Source of the DNA: Acrocarpospora phusangensis
Lineage (GTDB): Bacteria; Actinomycetota; Actinomycetes; Streptosporangiales; Streptosporangiaceae
Assembly: GCF_016862995.1 (NCBI RefSeq)
Contig: NZ_BOOA01000064.1
Coordinates: forward strand, 1-45,306
Direction: 5' to 3'
Length of the DNA: 45,306 bases
Shown here: one piece after another, positions 34,534 to 41,216 of the stretch
How the letters are laid out: each line of letters starts with the position of its first letter
Position numbering within the stretch: the first letter of the stretch is position 1
Translations under genes and position numbers: made by a program
The notes under the pieces: model-generated
The model's database searches: none
Told to the model about the DNA's origin: nothing
What the model saw: the letters and a program-made list of their open reading frames with translations, nothing else

Positions 34534-35241
34534 TTACGCGAACGGCAATCCGCTGAATTCACCGTCGAAACAGTGCTGAGCATGGCGACGCATTCGGGAG
34601 CCGTAGTCCGGATGCGTTTCCAGGGCGGTAATCCCACGTGAGAAATCGATGTCCAGCACCCCGGCCATGTGCGCGAGATACACGTCGAAGCCGGGGTACT
34701 GGACACCGAATTCCGGCACGTCCCGAGCGAGATCGGCGTAGTAGAACACCGGATACTCGCCGTACGCGTCCGGCTCCCCGGCCACAAGAACAAGATGAAG
34801 CCCCACGCTCCGTCCCGGACTCGGCAACGGCAGACATTCATCGAACCGCGCCAAAGGCCGAAGCGATTCACGTCCCCAAATGTCGTTCCAGGACACGCCC
34901 TCCTCATCGGGCTCATCGAGATCGGCGCCCTCATACCCCCGTATCTCGATCGCACGAACGAAGTCCGTCAGCGTAACCGGGGCGACCTGCCCGACGCCCT
35001 TGTCCGCGAACCAGTCGAACCGGCGCAACAGACTGGTATCAAACGCCAGCCACGTACGCAGGCTAGGCGGAAGCGGCCGACCACTCGGCAACGTCAGCTT
35101 CTCCAGCACCTCAACCGCCATCGGCTCAGGTTCACCCTCGATCCACGGCCCCAGCCACCGGTCGTGCTCGGCGAACAGCCGCCCTGGCTTGGCCCCAACC
35201 GACTCGACAACCCGCTCAACGAGTTCAACTCCATGATCCAC
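34534..35241 (-). CDS. SMI1/KNR4 (SUKH)-like protein
   Basis: This 235-aa protein is acidic and soluble, with no signal peptide. LPSGRPLPPSLRTWLAFDTSLLRRFDW is the type of segment found near the start of SUKH-superfamily domains, and YPVFYYADLARDVPEFGVQYPGFDVYLAHMAG fits the later strands. SUKH proteins often neutralise polymorphic toxins, but many are stand-alone genes. The start is GTG at 35241. It converges on the DNRLRE gene with a gap of only 10 bp, and no recognisable toxin is beside it. The assignment rests on pattern memory and is moderate. Confidence 0.55.
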   Translation of the reverse strand: MDHGVELVERVVESVGAKPGRLFAEHDRWLGPWIEGEPEPMAVEVLEKLTLPSGRPLPPSLRTWLAFDTSLLRRFDWFADKGVGQVAPVTLTDFVRAIEIRGYEGADLDEPDEEGVSWNDIWGRESLRPLARFDECLPLPSPGRSVGLHLVLVAGEPDAYGEYPVFYYADLARDVPEFGVQYPGFDVYLAHMAGVLDIDFSRGITALETHPDYGSRMRRHAQHCFDGEFSGLPFA

Positions 35242-35419
35242 CCGCGCGAGGCTACAGCGCCGACGACACCTCCTGCGCGTGAACCCTCAAGGTCGTATCA
35301 GCGGCCGCGTCAGGGCGGCGACGGCCCGGTGTCAGGAGGGTCGGTGATGGTGGATGCCATGAGCGGTCAGCGTCTGGCCGTTCAGGGGATTTCGTACCAG
35401 TTTGAAGGAGCGCATCACC

Positions 35420-35827
35420 ATGGCTGTCACCCTTACCGATCAGGACAAGCTCACCCTGCAGACCGCCGCGTACGGTGCCGTCTCGCTGATGGCCGCCGCC
35501 GATGCCACCGGCAAGCCGCACCGGGCCGCCACCGACGGCTCGATCGCCCTGGGCTCCGCCACCGGCGTGGTCGGGCACGTGCTCGCCAAGTATCCGAAGG
35601 GCATGAACCTGAGCGGTGACTCGGTGGCCGAACTCGCCGACCAGGTGCTGCCGGCCCTGACGGCGGCGATGAGCCTGCTCAACCAGCAGGATCCGGCGGA
35701 GGCCGACAACTTCCGCCGTACCGTCATCGTGGCCGTCGAGTCAGCCGCGCGTACGCACCAGAGCCAGCCCAAGCCCACTCAGGCGGAGATGGTCCGCAAG
35801 ATCACCGCGGCTCTCGATGCCGCTTGA
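35420..35827 (+). CDS. Small hypothetical protein
   Basis: This 135-aa protein is soluble and rich in Ala and Thr. It opens MAVTLTDQDKLTLQTAAYGAVSLMAAAD and ends with a helical segment (TQAEMVRKITAALDAA). ATG at 35420 is preceded by GAAGGAG nine bases upstream, and coding bias is typical of the region. I do not recognise the family, although the pattern recalls conserved actinobacterial hypotheticals. It is monocistronic, ended by a strong hairpin. Confidence 0.75.
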   Translation: MAVTLTDQDKLTLQTAAYGAVSLMAAADATGKPHRAATDGSIALGSATGVVGHVLAKYPKGMNLSGDSVAELADQVLPALTAAMSLLNQQDPAEADNFRRTVIVAVESAARTHQSQPKPTQAEMVRKITAALDAA

Positions 35828-35836
35828 TGCCGGTCG

Positions 35837-35865
35837 TCACCGGGGTCTTCGCCGGGCCCCGGTGA
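35837..35865. terminator. Bidirectional hairpin terminator
   Basis: TCACCGGGG (35837-35845) pairs perfectly with CCCCGGTGA (35857-35865) around an 11-base loop. It lies between the convergent hypothetical and TetR genes, so it can serve both strands. Confidence 0.7.
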
Positions 35866-35879
35866 CACGGCATGGCGGT

Positions 35880-36509
35880 TCAGGTGATCCCGTGCAGGAG
35901 GGTGGTGATGATGCCGTCGATGTAGCCGGACGGGATGTCGGCGGGCGTCTGGTCGCCCTGGAAGAACATGCGCGGGAGGACCAGTTCGTGGCAGGCGCCG
36001 ATGAGCATGGTCGCGGCGGCTTCGGGGTTCGCGGCCGGGCTGAGGCGGCCGAGTCGCTGTTCGGCTCTGAGGTATTCGGTCAGGTCGGCCTGGAGGCCCC
36101 GGCCGTCGGCCATGGGGTTGGCGAGGGTCGCGAAACGGGCCAGGACCTTGGGCTGGGAGACGAGGCCCGCGAAAGCGGGCATGATCGCTATGTGGAGGCG
36201 GAGGGCGTAGCCGAAGTAGGCGCGCAGGTTGGCTTCCAGAGTGTCCTGGCCGGGGGTGCAGGGGCGGGCCCCGAGGGCGCGTTCGGCGTTGCGGACGTGC
36301 GCGTGGAGGGCGACCGCGAGGAGTTCCTCTTTGTCGGTGAAATGGTTGTAGAGGACGCCGTCGGCGACTCTGGCCCTCCTGGCGATGTCACGCACGGTGA
36401 GTCCGGCGGCGCCGCGTTCGGCCATCAACTCTTCGCAGGTGGCGATGAGATGGTCGCGCAAGCTCTGGTCGCCGCCGTCACGGAGCGCGGCCGCTTTTCT
36501 GGGTGACAT
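35880..36509 (-). CDS. TetR-family transcriptional regulator
   Basis: This protein of about 209 aa has a TetR helix-turn-helix at residues about 15-62 (LIATCEELMAERGAAGLTVRDIARRARVADGVLYNHFTDKEELL) and a variable helical ligand domain. ATG at 36509 is chosen; GTG and TTG lie one and two codons upstream, and no clear ribosome site is visible. It follows the methyltransferase gene by 29 bp on the same strand. Tandem palindromes at the methyltransferase promoter are its likely operators, giving autoregulation of the pair. Confidence 0.92.
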   Translation of the reverse strand: MSPRKAAALRDGGDQSLRDHLIATCEELMAERGAAGLTVRDIARRARVADGVLYNHFTDKEELLAVALHAHVRNAERALGARPCTPGQDTLEANLRAYFGYALRLHIAIMPAFAGLVSQPKVLARFATLANPMADGRGLQADLTEYLRAEQRLGRLSPAANPEAAATMLIGACHELVLPRMFFQGDQTPADIPSGYIDGIITTLLHGIT

Positions 36510-36538
36510 CACCAAGGATCATATGCGGGCCCGATTCT

Positions 36539-37360
36539 TCATGGCCTGGTGGCGCTGATCAGCCAGGCGGCGCCCTGGAGCCGTACCCCGCCGGGGTGCT
36601 CGTGCGGCTTCAGTGCCGCCTCCAGCGTCGTACGGATCTTCGTTTCGGCACCGGCTTCGGCATGGCTGAGGGCGAAACGCACAGGACCCCAGGCGGTGAG
36701 GAACGCGGCGGCGTCGGGGGCGTCCCTCCCCCATATTCCGGCGGCCTCGACCGGGACGGCCGTCAAGTCGGCGAAGCCCGCCCGGGTGAAGACGTCGTCG
36801 ATGACCGCCGGATCCGACAACGACAGCGGACCCGTACCGTCACCCGGGCCTCCGGCGGCGGGCAGGTGCTCGGCCATGGCGGAGAAGACGCGGCCCAGGT
36901 CTCCCCGGTCGAGGGGTTGCATGCTCAGGAAGGCGACGCGTCCGCCAGGGCGTAGCGCGCGGGCGATGTTGGCGAACCCGGCGACGGGGTCGGCGAAGAA
37001 CATGATGCCGAACCGGCTGATCGCGAGGTCGTACGCGCCGTCCGGGAAGGGATGGATCTGGGCGTCGCCCTGCTCGAAGGTCACGTTGGTGATGCCCTCG
37101 GCATTGAGGCGGGCTCGGCGCAGCATCGGGGCGGACAGGTCGATCCCGTGCGCGCGTGACGCTCGCCGCGCGGCCAGACGGGTCAGCTGACCGTTGCCGC
37201 AGCCCACGTCCAGGACGCTGTCCTCGTCTCCGACGGCGGCGAGGACGTATTCGTTGAAGCCGCTGTTGACCGCGTCGTACCGGTCGTGGTGGTCGGCCCA
37301 GTGCGTCCCCTCGTATCCGTTCCACGCTTCTGCCTGCTGAGAGTTGACGACCTCAAGCAT
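36539..37360 (-). CDS. SAM-dependent class I methyltransferase
   Basis: This 273-aa enzyme has motif I VLDVGCGNGQLT (residues 49-60), GIDLSAPML as motif II, and FGIMFFADPVAGFANIARALRPGGR as the post-motif strand pair of the UbiE/Methyltransf_11 group. It transfers methyl from S-adenosylmethionine to a small molecule; the acceptor is not predictable. The start ATG 37360 is preferred over 37372, because GGAGG lies between them at the right distance. It is co-transcribed with the TetR gene. Confidence 0.9.
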   Translation of the reverse strand: MLEVVNSQQAEAWNGYEGTHWADHHDRYDAVNSGFNEYVLAAVGDEDSVLDVGCGNGQLTRLAARRASRAHGIDLSAPMLRRARLNAEGITNVTFEQGDAQIHPFPDGAYDLAISRFGIMFFADPVAGFANIARALRPGGRVAFLSMQPLDRGDLGRVFSAMAEHLPAAGGPGDGTGPLSLSDPAVIDDVFTRAGFADLTAVPVEAAGIWGRDAPDAAAFLTAWGPVRFALSHAEAGAETKIRTTLEAALKPHEHPGGVRLQGAAWLISATRP

Positions 37361-37371
37361 GTACGCCTCCA

Positions 37372-37405
37372 TTATGAACGCTTGTTCATGAACGTACGTT
37401 CATAA
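37372..37405. promoter_or_regulatory. Tandem TetR operators at the methyltransferase promoter
   Basis: A perfect 16-bp palindrome, ATGAACGTACGTTCAT (37388-37403), abuts an imperfect copy, ATGAACGCTTGTTCAT (37374-37389), sharing two bases. On the minus strand they overlap a TATTAT -10 element (about 37402-37407), with TGGACG 18 bp upstream. Binding would block transcription of the methyltransferase-TetR pair. Confidence 0.7.
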
Positions 37406-37437
37406 TAAGACGACGGCTGTCCGCGCGTCCATGGCCG

Positions 37438-38436
37438 TCAGGCGTTTTCGATGACGTGCGTGGTCCACCGGCGTTCGTCGGTGCCCAGCAGGGTGACGCG
37501 CCGTACCAACCCCTCCGCGCCGCCGATGGCGGCCAGCGACGCCGGTATCCCGCCTTCCCCGGGCTCGACGAGTACGCATACCGCGAGCCCGGCGGCGTAC
37601 GCGCACGAGCTTCCCGGCAGAGCTGCCGATTGGCCGGCCTCCAGACCGACGTGAAAGGTGACGCGCGCGCCATTGCGTGCGGTGTAGAACATCACCAGTT
37701 CCCACGCCTCGTCGTCGTCGAACCGCGGACGCCAGAAGTGCACTTCCGTGACATCGAGGCCAGCGGGCAGGCCGTTGACGCGCAACGGCAGGGGCACCGG
37801 CCGGGTGCCGATCCTGACGTCCGCCGCGATACGCAGGAGAGTCGACCGGGGATCGGCTTCTTCCATGTAGTACGCGAGCAGTTCGGCCCACTGACCGCCG
37901 GGCACCTGCCACGTCAAGTACGTTCTGCCCCGGTTGAGCGGGTCGCGCGGATCGTCGCTGATCCAGTACGCGCGACGACCGTTCACCATGGGAGCAGGCA
38001 GCGCATTTCTCCCGTTCACCAGCGGCGGCTCGTCACTGGCCGCATACACGCTGAGCCACAGGCGCATGCCGAAGGCGCCACCGGCGCGCGCCATCACCTG
38101 GTCCCCGTGAGCGCCCGCCGTATGGCTTGTCCCGAGCACCGACTCGGGCAACCAGCCGAACGAGGCGTGAGCCAGCAGCGGATCGCTGCCCTGGGAGACC
38201 GACGCGACCGCTACCGTCTGACCTCCCCGATCGCTGATCGCCACCGATCCGCCGATCAGCAACCCGCAGGCGAGGAGACCGCCGATCAGCTTCGCACCCC
38301 GGCGACGCGTCAATCGGCGCCGCCCCGACGCTCGTGCCGCCGCGATGTCCAGCCGCATCGGCGGCGCGGGCGATCGCGCCAGCTCTCGCAGCCCGGCGGC
38401 CAGCCCGTCGTTCTTGTCATCGATTGCCGGCGTCAT
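37438..38436 (-). CDS. Membrane-anchored protein coupled to the ECF sigma factor (possible anti-sigma)
   Basis: This 332-aa protein has a short cytoplasmic N-terminus (GLAAGLRELARSPAPPMRLDIAAARASGRRRLTRRRG), one membrane segment at about residues 49-68 (AKLIGGLLACGLLIGGSVAI) and an extracytoplasmic domain of about 260 residues. This layout fits SigE-family partners of actinobacteria. There is no HxxxCxxC zinc motif of classical ZAS anti-sigma factors. The start is ATG at 38436, with GAGGAGG upstream, overlapping the sigma-factor stop as ATGA. A regulatory role is inferred from this coupling. Confidence 0.7.
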   Translation of the reverse strand: MTPAIDDKNDGLAAGLRELARSPAPPMRLDIAAARASGRRRLTRRRGAKLIGGLLACGLLIGGSVAISDRGGQTVAVASVSQGSDPLLAHASFGWLPESVLGTSHTAGAHGDQVMARAGGAFGMRLWLSVYAASDEPPLVNGRNALPAPMVNGRRAYWISDDPRDPLNRGRTYLTWQVPGGQWAELLAYYMEEADPRSTLLRIAADVRIGTRPVPLPLRVNGLPAGLDVTEVHFWRPRFDDDEAWELVMFYTARNGARVTFHVGLEAGQSAALPGSSCAYAAGLAVCVLVEPGEGGIPASLAAIGGAEGLVRRVTLLGTDERRWTTHVIENA

Positions 38437-38942
38437 GACCAGACCTCCTCGGCAGGGGTGTCGAGCATGCGGCGCAATCGGTCGATCCCCCGGGCCGTCT
38501 GGCTCTTGACGTTGCCCTGCGAGCACCGCAGCGTCCGGGCGGTCTCCTCAACGGACAGGTCGCAGTAGTAGCGCAGCACCAGAATGGCCCGCTGGCGTGC
38601 CGGAAGCCTTGCCAGCGCCCGGCGCAGATCGAGGGCGCTGTCGAGATCGCCGTCGGTGACGGGCGGCTCCTCCTGCCCGTTGAGCGGAACCACCCTGCGA
38701 GTCCATGGGGAGCGGCGCTCGGCCAGATACACGTTGACCAGGACCGTACGGGCGTAGCCGTCGGCGTTGCCGGCCGCGCGTACCCGGGGCCAGTTCACGT
38801 AGAGCCGGGTGATGGCGATCTGCAGCACTTCGTCGGCTCGGTGCCAATCACCGCACAGCAGGAACGCGACCTGGCGTAACCATGACGCTTTGGCAGACAC
38901 GTACTCGGTGAACTCGGCGTCGTGCGCGGAAGGTGCCGGCAT
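38433..38942 (-). CDS. ECF sigma factor, SigE family
   Basis: This 169-aa sigma factor opens with FTEYVSAKASWLRQVAFLLCGDWHRADEVLQ (region 2), typical of the actinobacterial SigE-family group. Region 4 (residues about 105-160) contains LPARQRAILVLRYYCDLSVEETARTLRCSQGNVKSQTARGIDRLR. ATG at 38942 has AAGGAGG ten bases upstream. It is followed by a coupled membrane protein that may control it. A candidate autoregulatory promoter lies about 50 bp upstream. Confidence 0.93.
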   Translation of the reverse strand: MPAPSAHDAEFTEYVSAKASWLRQVAFLLCGDWHRADEVLQIAITRLYVNWPRVRAAGNADGYARTVLVNVYLAERRSPWTRRVVPLNGQEEPPVTDGDLDSALDLRRALARLPARQRAILVLRYYCDLSVEETARTLRCSQGNVKSQTARGIDRLRRMLDTPAEEVWS

Positions 38943-38982
38943 TGGCTACCTGCCTCCTTCCGCGCGTACTCGTCATCCCTCT

Positions 38983-39008
38983 GATACGCCGGAACGGGCG
39001 GAGGTTGC
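38983..39008 (-). promoter_or_regulatory. Candidate ECF-type promoter of the sigma factor gene
   Basis: On the minus strand GCAACC (39008-39003) is followed after 14 bp by CGTATC (38988-38983). Pairs of an AAC-type -35 and a CGT-type -10 are usual for ECF sigma factors, so self-activation is possible. Based on pattern memory only. Confidence 0.35.
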
Positions 39009-39079
39009 ATGGCCCTACGGCCGAAATCAAATAAGACAGGGCCGCTGATGAGGTATCCGGCGTTCCGAGATCGGGCTCA

Positions 39080-39107
39080 TCCTGGTCGGGGCCCGACGTC
39101 GCCAGGA
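39080..39107 (-). terminator. Hairpin downstream of the 587-aa protein gene
   Basis: TCCTGG (39080-39085) pairs with CCAGGA (39102-39107), and a second short pair, TCGGG/CCCGA, lies inside. It is about 20 bp beyond the stop of the minus-strand gene that ends at 39129. No T-run. Confidence 0.35.
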
Positions 39108-39128
39108 CCGCTCAGTCGACGGGCAGGG

Positions 39129-40892
39129 TTATTCCAGGAGGTCCCAGCGAATTCCGCTGGATGGGTCGCCGCGGCCGGGGCGTTTGTGGCGGCGTAGCCA
39201 CACGTGCAGGGAACCGTCGTGCCAGCGAGCGAGCTGCCAGGCGCGTTGTACGCGTACGCCGCCGGCCGGCACTTCCTCCTCGTACAGCCACATCGGCCGG
39301 CGGGGGTCGAGCAGGGTGCCCTGAGGGCCGACGGGTCCGGCGGTCGGGGTCCAGTCGCGCATGCGGGCCCGTCGCAGTCGTATTTGGGCCGAATCGGCCG
39401 CGACCCGTTCGGCGACGAACGGCACCCACCAGGGAGGCGCGGTCGCCTCCAGGCGGTAACGCCAGGCCCCTTCCTCAGAGGACCCCGCGGACGGCAGGGA
39501 CTCCGGGGACGGCGGAAACTCCGAGAACCGCGGGGACTCCGAGGACTCCGAGGACTCCGAGGACGGCGGGGATTCGGAGGGGTCGGTGGAGGGGTGGCGG
39601 GGCCAGGTGTTCGAGCGGCGCATGCCGCGGCCGAGAGGGCCCTCGATGAGTTCTTCGATGCCCCAGGCGAGGTTCGCGGTTTCGTCGCGGGTGAGGGTGA
39701 CCTGTTCCAGCGCGGGCCCGGACAGGCCGGTCACGGTCGCGGGGACCAGCAGCCACGGCGACGGGTGGGAGTCGTTCGGCTCGTCGCCGGTCAGTTCGAA
39801 GAGGCGCCAGTTGCGGGCCGTGCCGGTACGGTTGAAGTCGATCTTCGCGGTGGACTGGACGCGGGTGCGGCGGCCGAAGGTGTCGACGACCTCGACCGAC
39901 TCGATCTCGGTGAGCGAGCCGACCGGCACCGGCAGGGGGACCACGAAGTGGTCGTCGGCGTACACGGTCGCGAACTCGGCGACGAGGAGGCGGGCCAGGT
40001 CGGCCGGGCCGGCCTCGATGTCCCCGAAGTGCACGGTGCCGTCCTCGAACTCCCACCAACGCGACGCCGGCATGCCCGGGTAGCGGATCGGCGTGGGCAC
40101 AGCCACGGTGGTACGCCGCGGTAGGTCCGCGGCGGCCAGTCCGTGGGTCTCGTTCCTCTCGCGCGTGAGGTCGAAGGTGTACCAGTCGAGGCGCCCGCCG
40201 TCGTGTTCCGGGGCGGCGAGGACGAGTTCGCCGGTCGTGGTGGACGCCGCGACGCTGAAGGAGTGTTCCAGCCGCTGCTCGTCCCAGCTGGACCCGGCCG
40301 TCGGGACGGCCGCGCGGGCCGCGCGCCAGTCCTCGATCTCGGCCATGGCACGGACCCGGTCGTCCTTACCGAGTCCGCCGAGCGCGGCCTCGATCTCCCC
40401 GACCGGTACGGCGGCGAGGCGGCCGGCGTCGAAGGCCCACCGGGCGAGCAGACCGGCGGCGGCCCGACCGGGCTCGCCGACATCGACAATCGCACCGGTG
40501 GCACGGTGGCCGAAGGCCGCACGCAGCAACGGTACGGCCCCGCCGAGCCCGCGTGCGCGCAGCCGCCGGATCAGCCGGTGGCCGGCGCGGGCCGCCGCGT
40601 GCAGGCCGGCCGAGCCGAAGTCCGGTTCCGCCGTCGCCTCGACCACCGCCTCCAGCGGACGATCCTCCGGATAGGGGACGGTGGCTCCGCCGCCCGCGCG
40701 GTAACTCCCCAGGCGCGTGGTGCGGCTGACCACCCGGACCGCCGCCGGCTGCGCCGCGTCGTCGCCGGTGAACTCGCCCACCTGCGCCTGCCGGGCGAGC
40801 ATCCACAGCGGGTCAGCGATCCGCGCCTGCACACCCTCGCTCAAGCCGGGCGCGTGGACCATGCTCTCCAGCCGTTCCCAGAACTCACTCAT
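39129..40892 (-). CDS. Uncharacterised large protein, 587 aa, partner of the 1334-aa protein
   Basis: I do not recognise a characterised function. The N-terminal block MSEFWERLESMVHAPGLSEG leads into ARIADPLWMLARQAQVGEFTGDDAAQPAAVRV. A similar (A/V)RxxDPLWLLxRQWQxGEFxGED motif is what I recall from unannotated bacterial proteins encoded beside very large partners. No signal peptide or membrane segment is visible, so it is probably cytoplasmic. Near residue 440 lies a Ser/Glu/Pro-rich linker (PSSESSESSESPRFSEFPPSPES) built from short DNA repeats at about 39530-39570. ATG at 40892 was chosen because it matches the repeated mini-ORF starts upstream; GTG at 40907 is less likely. It lies downstream of the 1334-aa gene on the same strand. 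Confidence 0.75.
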   Translation of the reverse strand: MSEFWERLESMVHAPGLSEGVQARIADPLWMLARQAQVGEFTGDDAAQPAAVRVVSRTTRLGSYRAGGGATVPYPEDRPLEAVVEATAEPDFGSAGLHAAARAGHRLIRRLRARGLGGAVPLLRAAFGHRATGAIVDVGEPGRAAAGLLARWAFDAGRLAAVPVGEIEAALGGLGKDDRVRAMAEIEDWRAARAAVPTAGSSWDEQRLEHSFSVAASTTTGELVLAAPEHDGGRLDWYTFDLTRERNETHGLAAADLPRRTTVAVPTPIRYPGMPASRWWEFEDGTVHFGDIEAGPADLARLLVAEFATVYADDHFVVPLPVPVGSLTEIESVEVVDTFGRRTRVQSTAKIDFNRTGTARNWRLFELTGDEPNDSHPSPWLLVPATVTGLSGPALEQVTLTRDETANLAWGIEELIEGPLGRGMRRSNTWPRHPSTDPSESPPSSESSESSESPRFSEFPPSPESLPSAGSSEEGAWRYRLEATAPPWWVPFVAERVAADSAQIRLRRARMRDWTPTAGPVGPQGTLLDPRRPMWLYEEEVPAGGVRVQRAWQLARWHDGSLHVWLRRHKRPGRGDPSSGIRWDLLE

Positions 40893-40965
40893 CCGGCAGC
40901 AACTCACCCTCGCTCAGGCCAGGAGCATGCACCATGCTCGCCAACGGCTCCCCGAATTCAGCCAT
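40885..40965 (-). CDS. 26-codon mini-ORF duplicating the start of the 587-aa protein
   Basis: The ORF begins MAEFGEPLASMVHAPGLSEG and ends ELLPDE followed by TGA. Its first 20 residues match the N-terminus of the downstream 587-aa protein at 14 of 20 positions. Its stop overlaps the next start as ATGAGTGA, so ribosomes could re-initiate. It may be a real coupled leader peptide or a decaying duplication. Confidence 0.4.
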   Translation of the reverse strand: MAEFGEPLASMVHAPGLSEGELLPDE

Positions 40966-40985
40966 CCGGCGCCGCCTCACCCTCA

Positions 40986-41216
40986 CTAAAAACCCCTAAC
41001 CGAATGAAGCCGGTCACTCTTGGCGCCGGTGCGGCGAGAAGCGTCACCTGCGTTAACGGCGCCGGATAACGGCGAAGCGCTGGCGCCTCGGGTCATTCGG
41101 TTGGGCGCTCTAAGGCCCGCCGCGCGCACCATACTCTCCAGCCGCTCCCAAAACTCACCGTCGCTCAGGCCAAGCACCTGCACCGTGCCCTCCAGCGGCC
41201 CCCAGGAATCACTCAT
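40986..41216 (-). CDS. Mini-ORF with two further copies of the repeated N-terminal segment
   Basis: This 76-codon frame starts MSDSWGPLEGTVQVLGLSDG, a diverged copy, then runs straight into a second copy, EFWERLESMVRAAGL. The rest is encoded mainly by an inserted inverted-repeat element. The tail of the interrupted copy (SEGEAAPDG, stop) reappears beyond the element at about 40960-40987. The ATG overlaps the stop of the 1334-aa gene (GATGAGTGA). Probably a remnant or leader; protein production is uncertain. Confidence 0.35.
   Translation of the reverse strand: MSDSWGPLEGTVQVLGLSDGEFWERLESMVRAAGLRAPNRMTRGASASPLSGAVNAGDASRRTGAKSDRLHSVRGF
40989..41109. mobile_element. Short inverted-repeat (MITE-like) element
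   Basis: AACCGAATGA (40998-41007) and TCATTCGGTT (41093-41102) are perfect inverted ends, extending to 13 bp with one mismatch. The bases CTAA occur on both flanks (40985-40988 and 41110-41113) and could be a target duplication. Inside are two direct copies of GGCGCCGG...CGGCGA(G)AAGCG. It is about 120 bp with no gene, and it splits one copy of the mini-ORF repeat. Confidence 0.45.
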
